NCBI RefSeq assembly: GCF_041647995.1
Contig: NZ_JARRIB010000002.1
Location: 124,001-188,000, forward strand
Reading direction: 5' to 3'
Length of the DNA stretch: 64,000 nucleotides
Source of the DNA: Pyrococcus kukulkanii
Lineage (GTDB): Archaea > Methanobacteriota_B > Thermococci > Thermococcales > Thermococcaceae
Below are positions 1 to 7,726 of this stretch, one piece after another. Position 1 is the stretch's first letter, and each line of letters starts with the position of its first letter. The notes under the pieces are model-generated. The model had not been told where the DNA came from. It worked only from the letters and a program-made list of their open reading frames with translations, and made no database searches. Made by a program: the position numbers and the translations under genes.

Positions 1-918
1 CTTCTCGTTGTACGAGTTCTTACATAGGTACCTGTTCAGGAACCTTGACTTCTTGGTCGGCCTGAAGTTGTGACCTCCGGCAACTAAGCCGTGGCTCCTG
101 AACTGGCAAGAATCCCATCTCCTTTCCCTATAGCCAGTTACACCATCAAGGTTCACTATGTCCTGAACATCGTAGCAACGGCAGGTTGGGCACGTTAGAG
201 TACATATTCCGCAAGCTAAGCACTTATCAGCTTCTTCCTCCCACATTGGGTGCTCCATCTCAAGCTCCAAGAGGTAGCGAAGGTTACCCCAGTCCTCGTG
301 GTACCTAAATGCCTGATGTCTCTTCTTCTCAAACTCCCTAAATGCGCAGATGTCCTTGTCCGTAACCTTCTCGAACAGCTTTATGTTCTTGTCAACTATC
401 CTGTGGCCCGTTGGCGTTCCCACCCTGACGAGCCAACCATCTGGTAACTCGTGGAGGAAGAGATCGAAGCCATCATCGGCGAAGTCAGTTTCCCTGAGGT
501 TGCAGAAGCAGTACTCATCGGGCATACAGCTTATTCCAATAATTATTCCCTTCTCCCTGCGAACCTTGTAGTACTTGTCGGGCAACTCGTCTAAGTACAC
601 CGTGTCGAGGATCTTCAGACCGTAGATATCGCAGGCGTGAACTCCGAAGAGGACGAAGGGTTCCACATCCTCAATGACTTCATTGTACTCCACCTTCTCG
701 AGGTCGAACGTGAACAGCTTTTCCCTGGGCTTGAAGAAGAACTTCTTTGGGGGCATTATCGTCCTTGTGTAGTGGAACTCAACTTTCCTCACGTCGTCTA
801 TCTCTCTGAAGTCGTAGAACTTATCTGAGATCTTGACTGGGGCATAGAGCTTACCCCAATCCTTAAGCCTTTCGAGGAATGTGTAGACGTTCTCTTTGGG
901 CAGCTTAACGTACCTCAC
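1..918 (-). CDS. hydB: Cytosolic [NiFe] hydrogenase (sulfhydrogenase) beta subunit, C-terminus cut by window edge
   Basis: Iron-sulfur electron-transfer subunit of the soluble heterotetrameric NADP-dependent hydrogenase (sulfhydrogenase I) of Pyrococcus; it passes electrons between the flavin subunit and the hydrogenase small subunit. The 306 residues seen begin [10 protein letters not shown] and contain a cysteine cluster, [16 protein letters not shown], at residues 233-248, which should bind a 4Fe-4S cluster. From memory the family is about 367 residues, so roughly 60 C-terminal residues, including a second cysteine cluster, lie outside the window. I chose the GTG at 918 because GGAGGTGA lies five bases before it; an upstream GTG falls inside that Shine-Dalgarno sequence. 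The gene is first in its operon here; the gamma, delta and alpha genes would follow beyond position 1. Confidence 0.93.
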   Translation of the reverse strand, partial: MRYVKLPKENVYTFLERLKDWGKLYAPVKISDKFYDFREIDDVRKVEFHYTRTIMPPKKFFFKPREKLFTFDLEKVEYNEVIEDVEPFVLFGVHACDIYGLKILDTVYLDELPDKYYKVRREKGIIIGISCMPDEYCFCNLRETDFADDGFDLFLHELPDGWLVRVGTPTGHRIVDKNIKLFEKVTDKDICAFREFEKKRHQAFRYHEDWGNLRYLLELEMEHPMWEEEADKCLACGICTLTCPTCRCYDVQDIVNLDGVTGYRERRWDSCQFRSHGLVAGGHNFRPTKKSRFLNRYLCKNSYNEK

Positions 919-1038
919 AATTCTCACCTCCTGGGGTAAGCATAATTGTCTACAATTATACACGGGGTAAACATAGCTGATCTATTGAGGTAAAAAAGCG
1001 TTTTTGAACCCGAAAATTGGAAACCAAAGGTTTACAAG
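916..1038 (-). promoter_or_regulatory. hydB promoter with candidate SurR-type site
   Basis: A TATA-like GTATAATTG (plus strand about 951-960) lies about 26 bp before a likely start of transcription near 930, giving a short leader with a good ribosome site. Farther upstream, at 1022-1038 read on the minus strand, is CTTGTAAACCTTTGGTT, which fits the SurR pattern GTTn3AACn5GTT with one mismatch (C for the first G). SurR is the sulfur-response regulator known to control hydrogenase genes in Pyrococcus furiosus. The promoter is well supported; the SurR site is an inference from a pattern recalled from the literature. Confidence 0.45.
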
Positions 1039-1198
1039 CAAAGCTTTGGGGAGAGAATGGCGGATTTTTCTCCTTTAAAGGCCTTTAATGATGAGGATTG
1101 CACAGAAATGTGCATTAGGTTCTTGTGCCTATGCTAATTAAGAACTTCCATAGAGGGACACACTTGATTATTTTCTCTCAGACCTTCTCCTCGCAAGA

Positions 1199-1830
1199 TT
1201 TCCCTCCTGCTCGCCATGGCCATGGGAAAAAGACGGCCCTCGGAGATAGTCAACTACATAGGTGTTGAGAGCAGAAAAATCTACCTCTACCTTGAGAACC
1301 TCATGAGGCTTGGCTTTGTGGAGAGGGAGCTCCCCGTGGGCAGGAAGGCGGAGAGGGCCTCTACAAGATAGCCGATCCTATGCTCTTGACGTGGTTCTCG
1401 ATAGTATATCCGAACAAGAACTCCATTGAGGTTGGCACCATTTCAATGGAGGACGTTAAAGATGCCCTTCAAAGGGTCTTCTCGCTCCGCTTTGAGGAGA
1501 CAGCGAAGGAGTTCCTTGTTGAGCTGAACAAGGCCAAAAACTACCGTTTAGGTTTACGAAGATCGGAAGGTGGTGGTACAAGAGCGAGGAGGTTGACATC
1601 GTTGCATTGAACGAGGGGAGAGGAAGGCCTTGCTCGTTGAAGTGAAGTGGAAGGATTTAAGTGAAAGGGAGGCCAAGAAAATCCTGAAAGATTTAGAGGA
1701 GAGGGGTGAGCTTCTTAGGCTTGAGGGTTGGGAGAAGTTTTACGGCTTAGTAAAGGGAAAGAAGGAACTGCGGGAGAATGGATGGTAGGTATGGGGCTTG
1801 GAGGATGTAGATAGGTTTCATGCATATCTC
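1199..1830 (+). pseudogene. Remnant of an archaeal ATPase with DUF234 domain (C-terminal half)
   Basis: The DNA is closely similar to the C-terminal half of the ATPase gene at 48328-49699: both encode the winged-helix stretch with YIGVE then RKIY.YLENLMRLGF, the linker VERELPVGRK, and the nuclease-like domain with the VEVKWKDL motif. The P-loop half is absent, and several frame breaks are visible (near 1352, 1545 and 1615), so no open frame covers it. It ends at a match to the family's terminal W.VW.L motif near 1795. A dead copy, probably left by a duplication followed by deletion. Confidence 0.85.
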
Positions 1831-1974
1831 CAAGAAAGGTCGTGGTTGAATTTGGAGTGGCAGATGTGATAGAATTCTTGGAGGAGAGATTTGTTCTATG
1901 AATTCTCGAATTTTCCTGAAACCTACTTGATAAGTATTTATAGACTTAAACACTTAAATCTAGGGCATTAAAAT

Positions 1975-2105
1975 TAAAGGGGGAACCTCCCAGAACTCCA
2001 TAGAGTTATTTCTGAATTAAGATGCCCCTTTAAAGGTACTCTCCCTTCCCAACGCTTCTTGCTAAAAATTTAAATTCTGTATATTCACATAATGTGGTTA
2101 TTGAG
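1975..2105. other. Short spacer with no gene
   Basis: AT-rich sequence between an ATPase remnant and a vapB remnant. TATA-like TAAAAATTTAAAT near 2063-2075 could have served the vapB remnant that follows. I see nothing else. Confidence 0.4.
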
Positions 2106-2345
2106 ATGCCAAACATACAATTTCAGTTCCTGATGATCTGTACAGGATAATAAAAAGCACAGAGAGATCAAGTGGAGTGAAATCGTTAGGCGAGCAATGT
2201 GAGAATATGCTAGGAAGCTTGAACTTTTGGACAGGCTCTTGGAGAATTCAGAACTCACGGACGAAGATGTTATGGAACTTGCAAGAAAAATTAAGAAGGA
2301 GATTGCAGAGAGGGATGGAATATGAAAATTGTCGTCGACGCTAAC
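2106..2345 (+). pseudogene. Decayed vapB antitoxin plus first eight codons of its vapC toxin
   Basis: The sequence begins MPN.Q and, after frame breaks near 2125 and 2200, reads as a typical Thermococcales VapB antitoxin: KWSEIVRRA, then EYARKLELLDRLLENS, then ELTDEDVMELARKIKKEIAERD, ending at TGA 2323-2325. The next gene overlaps it at ATGA (start 2322) and opens MKIVVDAN, the first catalytic-Asp block of a PIN-domain toxin. It is cut after codon 8, exactly where the hairpin sequence CTGACCTCCTCGCC begins. Both genes are dead. The overlap is the usual vapBC arrangement. Confidence 0.8.
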
Positions 2346-2386
2346 CTGACCTCCTCGCCCTTCAGGGGCGAAGAGAGAGTCAGAAC
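2346..2386. repeat. Hairpin end, inverted relative to 3330-3358
   Basis: A 41-base near-palindrome starts with CTGACCTCCTCGCCC, has a TTCA loop and closes with GAGAGTCAG. Read on the minus strand it ends GGCGAGGAGGTCAG, almost the same as GGCGGGGAGGAGGTCAG at 3342-3358 on the plus strand. It marks the exact point at which the vapC gene is cut. Such terminal hairpins are typical of IS200/IS605-type element ends, but no transposase gene lies between the two copies. Confidence 0.55.
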
Positions 2387-2497
2387 TTAGAATGCTTCAA
2401 TAAGTAGGTGTACCAACAACTACAGCCCTGTCAGTTTCCCAAAAATTAATGCCTACATGAGATTAAAGGTTCCCATACCAATAGAAGCTGTGGTGAA

Positions 2498-2682
2498 GGC
2501 TGTTCTCTGGTTGGTATCTTTTTGTTTGTTTTTGTTGTTTTTGTGGTCGTAAGTTTTTGAGGTTTTAGTATAATCTTTCCAGATGGACCGTTTCCGTTCG
2601 GCCTTAAGGCCTATGACCTCCCGTCTGGGGAGTGCGAGGCCAACCACACCTGTTGCACTACAACAGGTAGCGGAAACGGTAG
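2498..2682 (+). mobile_element. Structured mobile element, copy A (185 bp)
   Basis: One of three related non-coding insertions in the window (others at 11121-11337 and 52199-52475). It starts GGCTGTTCTCT, continues with a T-rich stretch, then a GC-rich part bounded by CCGTTTCCG and CGGAAACGG. Inside is the hairpin ACCTGTTG-cacta-CAACAGGT, whose fourth pair is T-A where copy B has G-C, a paired change that supports a conserved fold. No protein is encoded. It may be a MITE-like element, a structured RNA gene, or both. Confidence 0.65.
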
Positions 2683-2702
2683 AGCATCCACCGATGAAGG
2701 AA

Positions 2703-2942
2703 AATGGGTCTTGAAGTTGTTAAGACAATCCTAAGAATTCCCATGCAGATAATTCTTTGAGAGAGTTTGTTAAGGGTCATACTTGCGCTATTCACTTGAT
2801 TCTAGGAGGAAACTCAAGTTGAGGGCTAAGTACAGCCTTGAAGAGGGGGATAAAAAAGATAGTGAGGTGGTATCTTAAAAATGAGTGGTGGAGGCCTTTA
2901 GTTAACGAGAAAAATTCTCTCCCCCATGGAAGCTGGAGTGGT
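2703..2942 (+). pseudogene. Remnant of rmlB (dTDP-glucose 4,6-dehydratase) 3' end
   Basis: The sequence reads LEVVKTILRI, then after frame breaks KALK.GIKK and RWYLKNEWW.RPLVNE, ending GSWSG. The same blocks occur in order at the C-terminus of the rmlB gene at 24548-25175 (LEVVKTILRIMGKD, KETVKWYLENEWWWRPLVNE, PTPWKLKW). Only the last 80 or so codons remain and several frames are used, so it is dead. It shows that a second rmlB copy once existed or that this segment was copied here. Confidence 0.8.
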
Positions 2943-2984
2943 AATCGAGAAATTTAAATTAAGATCTTACCTTTTTTCTTTTGA

Positions 2985-3269
2985 AAGCCTCGCCCTTTAG
3001 GGCGGGGATGCAGGGATTGAGGGTTCAGCTCTTTTAGACCGAAAACCCTTTTTAAACAATAACGTAATAGGGCCTCGAAGAGGCCACCAAAGCCGATGAG
3101 ATGAGGGGGTTTCACTCGTGTCCCTCCCCGTTGGGAGGGATGACGCCGTAAGGCGTCCTTTCAAAAAACCGCCCTTGGGCGGTTAAAACCCTGTGATGTG
3201 GCTCCTAAAGCGATAACCCCGAACCGCTCTGCGGTAGGGGTAATTTCAGGCCGGGCCCGCGGGCTGAAC
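2985..3269 (+). repeat. GC-rich structured element, copy 1 (possible non-coding RNA)
   Basis: A GC-rich island in AT-rich DNA, opening with the hairpin CGCCC-tttA-GGGCG and the string GGGGATGCAG and ending GCCGGGCCCGCGGGCTGAAC. A second copy lies on the minus strand at 55796-55985 with the same order of blocks (GATGCAG, CGAAAACCCTT, CGTGTCC.TCCC, GGCGTCCT.TCAA, CGATAACCCCGA, then the terminal block). The stem TCCCTCCC/GGGAGGGA here is TCCTCCC/GGGAGGA there, one pair shorter on both sides. Copy 1 has extra stems (GACGCCgtaaGGCGTC, ACCGCCCttgGGCGGT). GC-rich islands are how non-coding RNAs were first found in such genomes; I cannot assign a known RNA. Confidence 0.55.
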
Positions 3270-3329
3270 CTCATGGTGGTGAGCCCGCAAACCTCCCCCT
3301 CAATGGCGAGGGGTTAACCCGTTGGAACC

Positions 3330-3358
3330 CTCGCCGTTCACGGCGGGGAGGAGGTCAG
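3330..3358 (+). repeat. Terminal hairpin, right end of the 2346-3358 interval
   Basis: CCTCGCCG-ttca-CGGCGGGG followed by AGGAGGTCAG. It mirrors the hairpin at 2346-2386. Together they bound a 1,013-bp interval inserted in a vapC gene. Confidence 0.5.
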
Positions 3359-3380
3359 AAGGATATATGTGGTGGGAAGA

Positions 3381-3563
3381 ATGCCAATCATTGTTGAGGC
3401 TGTCTATGAAGGTGGCGTCTTTAAGCCCTTAAAGAAAGTAAATCTAAAAGATGGCCAAAAAGTCAAAATAAAAATTGAATTAGATGTATCCAAGTATTAT
3501 GGGATATTCGGAAAAGCTTCTGCAAAAGAATTAAAAGAACTAGAAGAAGAGGTCCAGATGTGA
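3381..3563 (+). CDS. DUF104-family antitoxin (VapB-like)
   Basis: Small protein of 60 residues, [20 protein letters not shown] onward, with the DUF104/AF2212 pattern: a short beta strand giving IxAVYExGVxKPL, then a K-rich strand and an acidic tail [12 protein letters not shown]. Members are antitoxins paired with PIN toxins. I chose the ATG at 3381, preceded by GGTGGGAAG, rather than the GTG at 3369. It overlaps the toxin by four bases (GTGA). Its paralogue in this window is at 55122-55322. It would bind and neutralise the toxin encoded next, but that toxin is frameshifted, so this antitoxin may now be an orphan. Confidence 0.8.
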   Translation: MPIIVEAVYEGGVFKPLKKVNLKDGQKVKIKIELDVSKYYGIFGKASAKELKELEEEVQM

Positions 3564-4005
3564 TATTTGTTGATACGAACATGTTTTACAATTTTCTTTT
3601 TGAAACCGAACTCAGTCCAAGAGCAAAAGGGATTATTGAGATGCCTTATGAACTTGTTACATCATTTACCGTTCTAGATGAACTTGTTTATGTTGTTATT
3701 AGGAAGCTCGCTGAAAAGAGGTAGGGATAAAGAGCTCTTTTGATTTAAGAAAGTTTATCTCCGAAAAGGGTTACGAACCCTTTAAGGAGGATTTAAAAAT
3801 TATATTTGAGTTATTTGATGAGAGAGGTATTACGATCTTGCCTGACTATCAAGAGGTCAGTGAATGGAGGGAAGTCATGAAAAAGTACAAACTCCTACCC
3901 AATGACGCATTAATTGCAATAACTTGCAGGCACTATGGAATAAAGACTATAGCAACCTTCGATGAGGATTTTAAACGAGTTAAGTTTCTTAAAGTTGTAC
4001 CATAA
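3560..4005 (+). pseudogene. vapC PIN-domain toxin with one frameshift
   Basis: Starts at GTG 3560 with [12 protein letters not shown] (first PIN aspartate) and runs to TAG at 3721-3723; the reading then continues in the next frame as GIKSSFDLRKFISEKGY through LLPNDALIAITCRHYGIK to FDEDFKRVKFLKVVP, ending at 4005. A single missing T (AGGTAGGGATA for AGGTTAGGGATA) would restore one open frame of about 148 codons. PIN toxins are metal-dependent RNases. The catalytic residues are all still encoded, so the lesion looks recent or may be a sequencing error. Confidence 0.85.
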
Positions 4006-4029
4006 ACATGTCTTTATTGATGACCGTGT

Positions 4030-4290
4030 ATTGTAGCCTTCTGAAATTGCCATTGCTATTCTGAGGCATCTAGGTGAGTACCTTGCTTTTTTGGAACACC
4101 TCATCTATTGCGACACCATGCGTTCTTCCGCGATAGCGTAGCCAACCATACTCTCTGAGCCATCCAACGATACCATCAAGGACTTCAATGGCCTCTTCTA
4201 TTTCTTCTGGACGCTCATTCCAACTTCTGCGAAGCCCTCACTGAGATATTGCATACTCTCGCCCATGCTGAAGCTGTCAAGATGGACTAT
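4030..4290 (-). pseudogene. Remnant of an archaeal ATPase (middle part)
   Basis: On the minus strand the blocks SMGESMQYLSEGFAEVG, EEIEEAIEVLDGIVGWL and a short helix ending AIDEVFQKSKVL match the lid region of the ATPases at 46210-47289 (EALRALDGIVGWL-like block) and 59233-60308. No P-loop and no C-terminal domain are present, and stops interrupt the frame. A dead fragment, different in subfamily from the remnant at 1199-1830. Confidence 0.7.
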
Positions 4291-4395
4291 TCCGTGCTCC
4301 TTCCTATATATGTGGAGAATTTAAGCACTAATGAGTTTGTCGGACACATGATCCCAATGTATTGATCTAACTGGGCCCTACATGAATCACGTGCA

Positions 4396-4446
4396 AAAAC
4401 TTATAAGCAACTATTCCTACTCTAGAGTATGATACTCATGAGTAGG
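4396..4446 (+). promoter_or_regulatory. TATA box and start-codon palindrome of the 4429 ATPase
   Basis: TATA element CTTATAAGC at 4399-4407 is centred 26 bp before ATG 4429, so the message is probably leaderless. An outer inverted repeat, CCTACTC (4416-4422) and GAGTAGG (4440-4446), encloses an inner one, GAGTA-tga-TACTC (4425-4437), which contains the ATG. A protein bound here would block transcription initiation. Confidence 0.65.
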
Positions 4447-5847
4447 TTCGTTGATAGGGAGGAGGAACTTGAGTTCCTCAGGAGGAGATGGAGTTCCCAA
4501 AAGCCCGAGCTTATAATTATCTACGGCAGGAGGAGAATTGGGAAAACGTACCTCCTACAAAAGTTTTTATCTGAGGTTGGCGGAGTTTATCTGTTGGCAG
4601 AAGAAAGTGAAACGGTTTTGGAAGACTTCTCCGAGAGGCTCGCGGAGTACTTTGACGATTCACTCCTCAGGGAAAATCCTCTGAGAAGCTGGGGAGCATT
4701 CTTCACGTATCTCGCTGGAAAAAGCTCTAAGCGGCTTGTTGTGGTGATAGATGAGATTCAATACATAGCGAAATCGCAGAAGGATTTTCTCAGCGTTCTC
4801 CAGAAGTACTGGGATCTACATCTCTCGAAGACAAAGATTATGCTAATCCTCTGCGGTTCCCTAATTTCATTCATGGAGGGAATCCTTTCGGCAAAATCCC
4901 CCATATACGGGAGGAGAACGGGAATCTGGAAGGTTGATGAGATGGATTTCTTCGATGCCTGGAAATTTCACAGGGTTGATGTTGAAACCGCGGTGCATAT
5001 ATACTCAGTCTTTGGCGGGGTTCCACAATATTTAGCTGACTACAACCCAAAACTCAGCTTTTGGGACAATCTTAGGGAGTTATTGCTCTCAAAGGGAGCT
5101 AAGTACTACGATGAGCCAAAGTACCTTCTCAAGCAGGAACTGAGGGATGTTTCTAGGTACTTCTCAATCCTCAGGGCAATAGCCATGGGCTATACAAGGT
5201 TTGGTCAGATTGCGGATAAAGCTAAGATAGACGCTAAATCCCTCGCAAAATACCTAAACGTGCTGAACGAAATGGGCTACATAACTGAAGAAAAGCCTGT
5301 TATTGGGAAGGGGAGAACCCTCTACAAAATCAACGACAATCTCTTTGCCTTCTGGTTCCGCTTTGTTTATCCGTTAAAAAGTGAAATTGAGATGGGATTA
5401 GATGTCGTTGAAGAAATAAAAGCCGAATTCAACGACTATTTAGGTCAGGTGTTCGAGAAAATAGCTAAACAATTCTTGGTTAGACTTAACTTAATGGGAG
5501 AGCTCCCCTTTAAGTTTACGAGGATTGGAAGGTGGTGGCATAAGGGAGAAGAAATCGATATAGTGGCGATAAACGAGCGTGAAAGAAAAGCTCTGCTGGT
5601 TGAAGTTAAGTGGAAGGACTTGAATAAAAAGGAAGCGAGGGGAATATTAAGAGACCTAAGGAGAAAGAGCGAACTTATTGAAGGGGAGGAATGGGAGAGG
5701 TTTTACGGTCTAGTTGCCAAGGAGATAAAGGGAAAGGAGAAGCTACGAGAAGATGGATGGTTGGTATGGGATTTGAAGAACTTCAAGGAATTAAAAGGGA
5801 TGAGCTCATATCCCAAAGATTCCGTTCTGGTTATCCGCTACTTTTAA
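4429..5847 (+). CDS. Archaeal ATPase with DUF234 nuclease-like domain
   Basis: Intact 472-residue member of the archaeal AAA/STAND-like ATPase family (PF01637) with C-terminal DUF234. Walker A is GRRRIGKTYLLQ at about residues 36-47, Walker B is VVVIDEIQYI near 102-111, followed by a sensor-like CGSLISFMEG and the YGRRTG box. A winged-helix part (RFGQIADKAKIDAKSLAKYL) precedes the DUF234 domain, which has the PD-(D/E)XK pattern EIDIVA...LLVEVKWKDL at about 378-400. Start may be 4429 or 4438 (MSRFVDREEE). The last 14 or so residues, after NFKELKG, appear to be read from the IS607 element inserted at its 3' end. Function is unknown; the palindrome at the start suggests autoregulation. Confidence 0.85.
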   Translation: MILMSRFVDREEELEFLRRRWSSQKPELIIIYGRRRIGKTYLLQKFLSEVGGVYLLAEESETVLEDFSERLAEYFDDSLLRENPLRSWGAFFTYLAGKSSKRLVVVIDEIQYIAKSQKDFLSVLQKYWDLHLSKTKIMLILCGSLISFMEGILSAKSPIYGRRTGIWKVDEMDFFDAWKFHRVDVETAVHIYSVFGGVPQYLADYNPKLSFWDNLRELLLSKGAKYYDEPKYLLKQELRDVSRYFSILRAIAMGYTRFGQIADKAKIDAKSLAKYLNVLNEMGYITEEKPVIGKGRTLYKINDNLFAFWFRFVYPLKSEIEMGLDVVEEIKAEFNDYLGQVFEKIAKQFLVRLNLMGELPFKFTRIGRWWHKGEEIDIVAINERERKALLVEVKWKDLNKKEARGILRDLRRKSELIEGEEWERFYGLVAKEIKGKEKLREDGWLVWDLKNFKELKGMSSYPKDSVLVIRYF

Positions 5848-5876
5848 AACATGTGAAACTATCGTAGCGGATAACC
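5829..5876. repeat. Perfect 13-bp inverted repeat at the 3' end of tnpB
   Basis: GGTTATCCGCTAC at 5829-5841 and GTAGCGGATAACC at 5864-5876, loop of 22 bases. It overlaps the last tnpB codons. In TnpB elements the 3' end of the gene also specifies the guide (omega) RNA, so this is a candidate stem of that RNA. A degraded cousin lies at about 15920-15970. Confidence 0.6.
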
Positions 5877-7009
5877 TTCCCTCCTCCCGTCTTCATTGGA
5901 GGGCTTTCGGGGGGAACGGGGACTCCCCACATCTTCAGGGCCCTCAAGCGGATATTCCAACTCCCAACAACGTCCCTGTCGGCTTCAAAACCACACTTAC
6001 ATTTCAAGACCCTGTGCCCATTCGGGCTTAACTTCCCCCCACATACCGGGCACAGGGAAGAAGTATGAGCGGGATTAACGAAAACGACCATAACACCCTT
6101 CAGTTTAGCCTTATACTCAATGATTGACTGGAGTTTGCGAAAACTCCACCTGTGAAGCCTGCCATTCATTACGGCAGAATACCTTATTGACTCCCTAATC
6201 TCAGTCAAATCCTCAAGAGCAATGCCACCGTATTTTTCAGCCAATTCCACTATTTTGTTTGCCAGCTTATGATAGAGGTCGTTCAGCCTGTTCCTTTCTC
6301 TTTCGCCGTATTTTTCGAGGAGTTCTTTTCGTCTCTTTCCAGCCCTGATTTTCTGCTGTATTCTTCTCCTCTTCACGAAGTAGCCAGTCCTAATCTCCCG
6401 CTCGTGAGTGATGATTTGAACGAAGTTGCCATTTGGAAGGCTTAGAGTAACGTTGTTCTCGTTCAAATCCACGCCAACAAATGCTTTGGGCTCTCTGACT
6501 TTAACCTCTTTTGAAAAGACCACGTTAATAAAAACTCCCTTAGGCGTTCTGACTAACCAAGCTTGTCCAACCTTCCAACCCTTGAACTTCTCGTGATACT
6601 TTGCGGGATAGAACTCCAAGTTAAGTCGCCCATTTGGAGTGGAGAGTTTTATTACTCCTTTTTCCAAGTCAAGCCTGAACAAGTGGTCGTCGAGCATTAT
6701 GACTTCTTTTTTGAAAACAGGCTTTCCCTTAGCTTTTCCCTTCCGCTTTCTCTTCCTGTAGCTCTTGTAAATTGATGAAGCCATTTGACAAGCCGTGTAA
6801 ATGTAGTGGCTTGGTAGTTCTGGATATCTTTCACGTAGGCTTTTGTAGGTTCCCTTTTTGAGCCTGTAGAAGCTGGTTATGTTGTTCTCGAAAGCGTAAG
6901 TGATTAGAAAGTTTACGATTTCTCGATAAGCGGAGAAAAGGTCATCTAACCCTTTGGGAGTTTTCTTAAGCTTGAATTTTGCAGTGAGTTTAATCGTCTC
7001 TGAGGGCAT
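5831..7009 (-). CDS. tnpB: TnpB RNA-guided nuclease of the IS607 element
   Basis: Intact 392-residue TnpB. The RuvC-like nuclease shows its three acidic blocks in order: VGVDLNENNVTLSLP near residue 180, GGIALEDL near 265, and EADRDVVGSWNI near 345; the zinc finger CPVCGG...CKCG lies between the second and third. N-terminus MPSETIKLTAKFKLKKT is typical. TnpB proteins are RNA-guided DNA endonucleases that use an omega RNA copied from the element's right end and favour retention of the element. It starts inside the 3' end of tnpA (overlap 20 bases), so the two are translated from one message. The region also has the basic helix rich in Arg and Lys before residue 230. Confidence 0.93.
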   Translation of the reverse strand: MPSETIKLTAKFKLKKTPKGLDDLFSAYREIVNFLITYAFENNITSFYRLKKGTYKSLRERYPELPSHYIYTACQMASSIYKSYRKRKRKGKAKGKPVFKKEVIMLDDHLFRLDLEKGVIKLSTPNGRLNLEFYPAKYHEKFKGWKVGQAWLVRTPKGVFINVVFSKEVKVREPKAFVGVDLNENNVTLSLPNGNFVQIITHEREIRTGYFVKRRRIQQKIRAGKRRKELLEKYGERERNRLNDLYHKLANKIVELAEKYGGIALEDLTEIRESIRYSAVMNGRLHRWSFRKLQSIIEYKAKLKGVMVVFVNPAHTSSLCPVCGGKLSPNGHRVLKCKCGFEADRDVVGSWNIRLRALKMWGVPVPPESPPMKTGGGKVIRYDSFTCFKSSG

Positions 7010-7598
7010 TCTTTACCGCCTCGATAAGGCGTTTTTTCTTGTGAGAACGCATTCCATAAAGCTTTCCAGCAAATGAAGTTACAATGGCTAACAAGTCCTT
7101 AACGAGTTCCTTTTCTGGCGTTTTCTCTTCATCATCAAAAATGACTTCAATTTCAACGCCGTGGGAGTTGAAGTACTGTTCTAGGTATTTAAAGCCGAAC
7201 CGGGTGAGCCTGTCCCTGTATGTTATTACCACTTTTGTTATTTCTCCACTTTCCACGAGTTTAAAAAGATTCTTCAGGCCTTTTCTGTTCTCATTCAAGC
7301 CGGAGGAAATGTCGGTAAGAATTTTCACAACTTGATAACCCTTGGAGGAGCAGTAGTTTTTAAGATATTCAACCTGTCTCTCCAAGTCCTCTTTCTGGTC
7401 TCTGCTCGAAACTCTGGCGTAAATAACAACTTTGTCAGGAAGTTTTCCCTCAAGGAGTCTCAGAACTTCGCTTTCTGGAATCCTGAACTCTCTCCCAATT
7501 TGGTATGCTTTTATTTTTCCTGCTTTAATCCAACGCCGCACTGTCATTGTTGAAACTCCAAGCCTCTTAGCAACCTCACCAGTCCTATAAAGCCTCAT
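6990..7598 (-). CDS. tnpA: IS607 serine recombinase (transposase)
   Basis: 202 residues. N-terminal MerR-like helix-turn-helix, RTGEVAKRLGVSTMTVRRW, then the resolvase-type catalytic domain opening VVIYARVSS, where the serine is the nucleophile, followed by DLERQVEYL, the GLNENRKGL arm and YRDRLTRFG with the active-site arginines. This order (DNA-binding domain first) is the mark of IS607 enzymes. It acts as a multimer that cuts and religates DNA by a phosphoserine link. Upstream (7600-7640) is a TATA-like TTTAAATAC. Probably active. Confidence 0.92.
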   Translation of the reverse strand: MRLYRTGEVAKRLGVSTMTVRRWIKAGKIKAYQIGREFRIPESEVLRLLEGKLPDKVVIYARVSSRDQKEDLERQVEYLKNYCSSKGYQVVKILTDISSGLNENRKGLKNLFKLVESGEITKVVITYRDRLTRFGFKYLEQYFNSHGVEIEVIFDDEEKTPEKELVKDLLAIVTSFAGKLYGMRSHKKKRLIEAVKNALRDD

Positions 7599-7726
7599 TA
7601 TTTCTCCTCTAATCGTGGTTATGTGTGGAAAGTATTTAAATGTTTCGCTAGTTGCTATCTATTAAACAGCCCACACTAGTCATTCCTGCAACTAAAGTGG
7701 TTCTCCTCCTGTGGTCGGGGTTTGGT

